A DNA stretch of 64,000 nt, from contig JAWKTV010000013.1 of the NCBI GenBank assembly GCA_041398905.1, positions 93,110 to 157,109 on the forward strand, given 5' to 3'. The stretch is from JAWKTV01 sp041398905. Lineage in GTDB: Bacteria > Planctomycetota > Planctomycetia > Planctomycetales > Planctomycetaceae. Numbering within the stretch: the first letter of the stretch is position 1; each line of letters starts with the position of its first letter. The translations under genes were made by a program, and so were the position numbers. Below are positions 61,603-64,000 of this stretch, piece by piece. The notes beneath the pieces were generated by a model. The model saw only the letters and a program-made list of their open reading frames with translations, ran no database searches and was not told the DNA's origin.

Positions 61603-63766
61603 ATGTATATCCAACTGATCAGCATTCACGGACTTGTTCGCGGCCACGACATCGAGATGGGACGCGACTCGGATACCGGCGGGCAGATCGTGTACGTGCT
61701 CGAACTCGCCCGCACACTCGCCCAGTTTGACGAAGTCGAGCAGGTGGATCTGTTCACGCGGCGGATCAAGGACAAACGGGTGTCCGACGATTATGCCCAG
61801 GAGGTCGAAGAGCTGGATCCGAAGTGCCGGATCATTCGGCTGCCCTGCGGGGGCGGGCGGTATCTCCGCAAGGAGAAGCTCTGGCCGACACTCGATGAAT
61901 TCGTGGATAACATGATCGCCTTCACCACGCGTGAAGGCCGCACCCCCACGGTGGTGCATGGCCACTACGCCGACGCGGGCTACGTCGCCCGTGTGGTGGC
62001 TTCGGCGTTCGATGTCCCGTTCATCTTCACGGGACACTCCCTGGGCAAGCCGAAGTTCGACTACCTCGCCGGGCAGGGAATGACCTGGGAAGAGGCCGTT
62101 GCGGAGTACCACATCGACCAGCGGATTCAGGTCGAGCAGGACTGCCTCGCCGCGACCGACCTGGTGGTCACCAGCACCAGCCACGAGCGAGACAACCAAT
62201 ATCAGGACTATGTCCGCGACCCGGAGTTGCGGGTCGAGGTGATTCCGCCCGGCACGGACCTCTCGCGCTTCTTCCCGTACTATCACTACCAGACCAGCCC
62301 GGCGGAGATTGACGAGAACTTCAAGCAGGCCCGGCACCGCATGCACGAAGAGCTGCGACGGTTCTTCTTTCAGCCTGACAAGCCGCTGATTCTCGCGCTC
62401 TGCCGACCTGACAGCGCAAGAACATCGGCGGCTCTCGCGGCTCTATGGAGAGTCGCACGACCTGCAGGCGATGGCGAACCTCGCGGCAGTGCCGGCGTCC
62501 GGGACGACATCGACGATTTGCCTGACAGCGAACGGCAAGTCCTCACCGACATGCTGCTGATGATGGACCGCTACGACCTGTACGGCAAGATGGCCGTTCC
62601 CAAGCAGCTCGACATCGGCCTCGAAGTCCCCGAGCTTTACCGCATCGCGGCGAGCAGTCACGGTGTCTCCGTCAACTCCGCGTTCACCGAACTGTTTGGA
62701 TTGACGCTGATCGAGTCCTCCGCCTGCGGTCTGCCGTTCGTCTCCACCAGCAACGGCGGTCCGACTGACATCGCCCGCAACTGCGAGCGGTCTCGTTGTT
62801 GACGTCGGCAACCAGGAAGAATTCACTGCGGCGATCCGCACGCTGCTGGCCGATCGCAAGCAATGGGAGGCGCTCTCGCAAAGTGGCGTCAACCGCGTGC
62901 CGAAGTTCTACACCTGGGAGACGCACTGCGAAGCGTACCTGAGTTGCCTGAAGGACGTCATCGCAGCGCCGATCAAGACGCCATCGGTCGTCGGGAAGAC
63001 GGCGACGGCCGCGAGGCTCTCGTCCGTCGATGCCCTGCTCATCACCGACATCGACAATACGCTGCTGGGCGATGACGACGGACTGCGGCAACTGCTCGAG
63101 CTGCTCCGATCGAACCACGGTCGCTTCGGCTTCGGTATCGCTTCGGGCCGGGCACTCGAGCTGATCGAGGAGGTGCTGCACGAACATGGCATCCACGATA
63201 TCGACGTCATCGTCGCTGCCGTCGGTGCCGAGATCTACTACGGTCGTGACCTGGAGCCGGACAAAGGCTGGGCGAGTCGGCTGCGGCACAGGTGGTACCC
63301 CAACCGCATTCGTGAGGCGCTCGCCGAACTGCCGTTCGTCGCGATGCAGGCGGAGCCGCACACGCAACGGGAGTTCAAACTGAGTTACGATCTCTCGAAC
63401 GATATGCCGGACTCGGAGGCGTTGCCGCTGATTCACGCGGCGCTCGACAAGACGCGTTCAGCGTATTCGCTGATCTTCTCGCATGGTTCGTTCATCGACA
63501 TTCTGCCACACCGGGCGTCGAAGGGAAAAGCGGTTCGCTACCTCGCCCAGAAGTGGAACTTGCCACTCGAGCGCATCGCGACGGCCGGTGATTCCGGCAA
63601 CGATCGCGACATGCTGACCGGCCAGACGGCCGGGATCGTCGTCGGCAACCACAGCGATGAACTGGCGGACCTCAAGGACTCCGGCAGCCGCATCTACTTC
63701 GCGAATGGCAACTGTGCGAACGGCATTCTCGACGGCCTCGAACACTTCGGGCTGCTGCGGCGATAG
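61603..63766 (+). CDS. fused sucrose-phosphate synthase and sucrose-phosphate phosphatase (several frameshifts)
   Basis: About 720 residues, the size of cyanobacterial SPS proteins. The first ~460 residues match the SPS glycosyltransferase: IHGLVRGHDIEMGRDSDTGG, VHGHYADAGYVARVVASAFD, TGHSLGKPKFDYL and ELFGLTLIESSACGLPFVST. The C-terminal ~230 residues are a HAD phosphatase with DIDNTLLGD (nucleophile) and later TAGDSGNDRDML. Frame breaks occur near 62410, 62430, 62495 and 62790; bridging gives the expected RKNIGGLxRLYGESHDLQAM and GVRDDIDDLPDSER. Sucrose made here would be an osmolyte. ATG at 61603 follows the tRNA pair by 242 bases. Confidence 0.9.
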
Positions 63767-63852
63767 ACGCGTCGACCTCGCAAGCTCCGCACCGGCGCTG
63801 GCAACAACGGCGTCACCGCCGCGCTAACAACCGGTTACCAGCAAGTCGGTTC

Positions 63853-64000
63853 TTACACATCCCGTTCGGCGATCGTCTCCATGGTGACGGCCGCGCCGTT
63901 CATCACCGGGACCAGTTCGAGTCCGTCCGCTTCGAGAACATACGCGAACCTTCGCGGCACACGGACCTCGAAAGTCACGTCGAAGTCGCCGTATTCACGG
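63853..64000 (-). CDS. C-terminal end of a gene cut by the window edge
   Basis: The final 48 codons of a minus-strand gene are visible, ending in TAA at 63853-63855. The residues REYGDFDVTFEVRVPRRFAY precede VLEADGLELVPVMNGAAVTM and a polar end. This is too short to assign, but the composition and stop context look coding. It converges on the sucrose-phosphate synthase gene. Confidence 0.5.
   Translation of the reverse strand, partial: REYGDFDVTFEVRVPRRFAYVLEADGLELVPVMNGAAVTMETIAERDV

Overview
The window looks like high-GC (roughly 60-65 %) chromosome from a member of the Planctomycetota. Lineage markers are a PVC-type dehydrogenase/cytochrome c with HEAT repeats, two DUF1559 prepilin-like proteins, a DUF1571 protein, Gfo/Idh/MocA oxidoreductases (one with a Tat leader), a UPF0261 protein and many secreted proteins of unknown role. 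I saw no insertion sequence, phage gene, CRISPR array or rRNA. This is mostly core chromosome.

Layout. 1-9 kb: partial STAS-like protein, PVC dehydrogenase, small membrane protein, Obg/DRG-like GTPase with TGS domain, SDR reductase, degenerate sulfatase-like protein. 9-16 kb: CNNM/CBS membrane protein, secreted protein, prfC, leuD, pyrF. 16-26 kb: dynamin-like membrane GTPase, Gfo/Idh oxidoreductase, sigma-54 activator with a GAFTDA loop, pepA, RCK_C membrane protein, secreted helical-repeat protein. 26-36 kb: orphan ABC ATPase, polytopic membrane protein, Tat-exported Gfo/Idh protein, a cluster of DUF1559, lipoprotein and DUF4198-Kelch proteins, hemP behind a palindromic operator, orphan TadB-like protein. 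35.5-48.5 kb: glgC, DAHP synthase with an attenuator leader, UPF0261, FAD oxidoreductase, secreted esterase-like protein, pyruvate carboxylase. 48.8-55 kb: nusA-infB-rbfA plus an HhH-GPD-like protein with a lysine-rich tail. 55-64 kb: panB, DUF1571, LarA-like protein, scpA, tRNA-Ala(CGC), tRNA-Arg(CCG), fused sucrose-phosphate synthase/phosphatase and the end of a further gene.

Main discoveries are regulatory. (1) The DAHP synthase gene has a complete ribosome-mediated attenuator: promoter, Shine-Dalgarno, a 33-codon leader ORF with a W-G-Y-W-F-A-G-Y cluster covering all three aromatic amino acids, an antiterminator segment in its last codons, and a 12-bp terminator with a U6 tract. (2) The nusA operon has a TTGACA promoter about 300 nt upstream and a terminator with a U8 tract 42 nt before the start codon, suggesting autoregulation. 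(3) hemP has a 25-bp Fur-like palindrome between its -35 and -10 elements.

About ten otherwise conserved genes (PVC dehydrogenase, pyrF, dynamin-like GTPase, tadB-like, pyc, infB, SPS and others) are broken by single-base frameshifts, mostly repaired by adding one base, often in a short homopolymer. This pattern points to assembly or sequencing indels rather than gene decay, so these genes are annotated as full-length CDS with the shifts noted.
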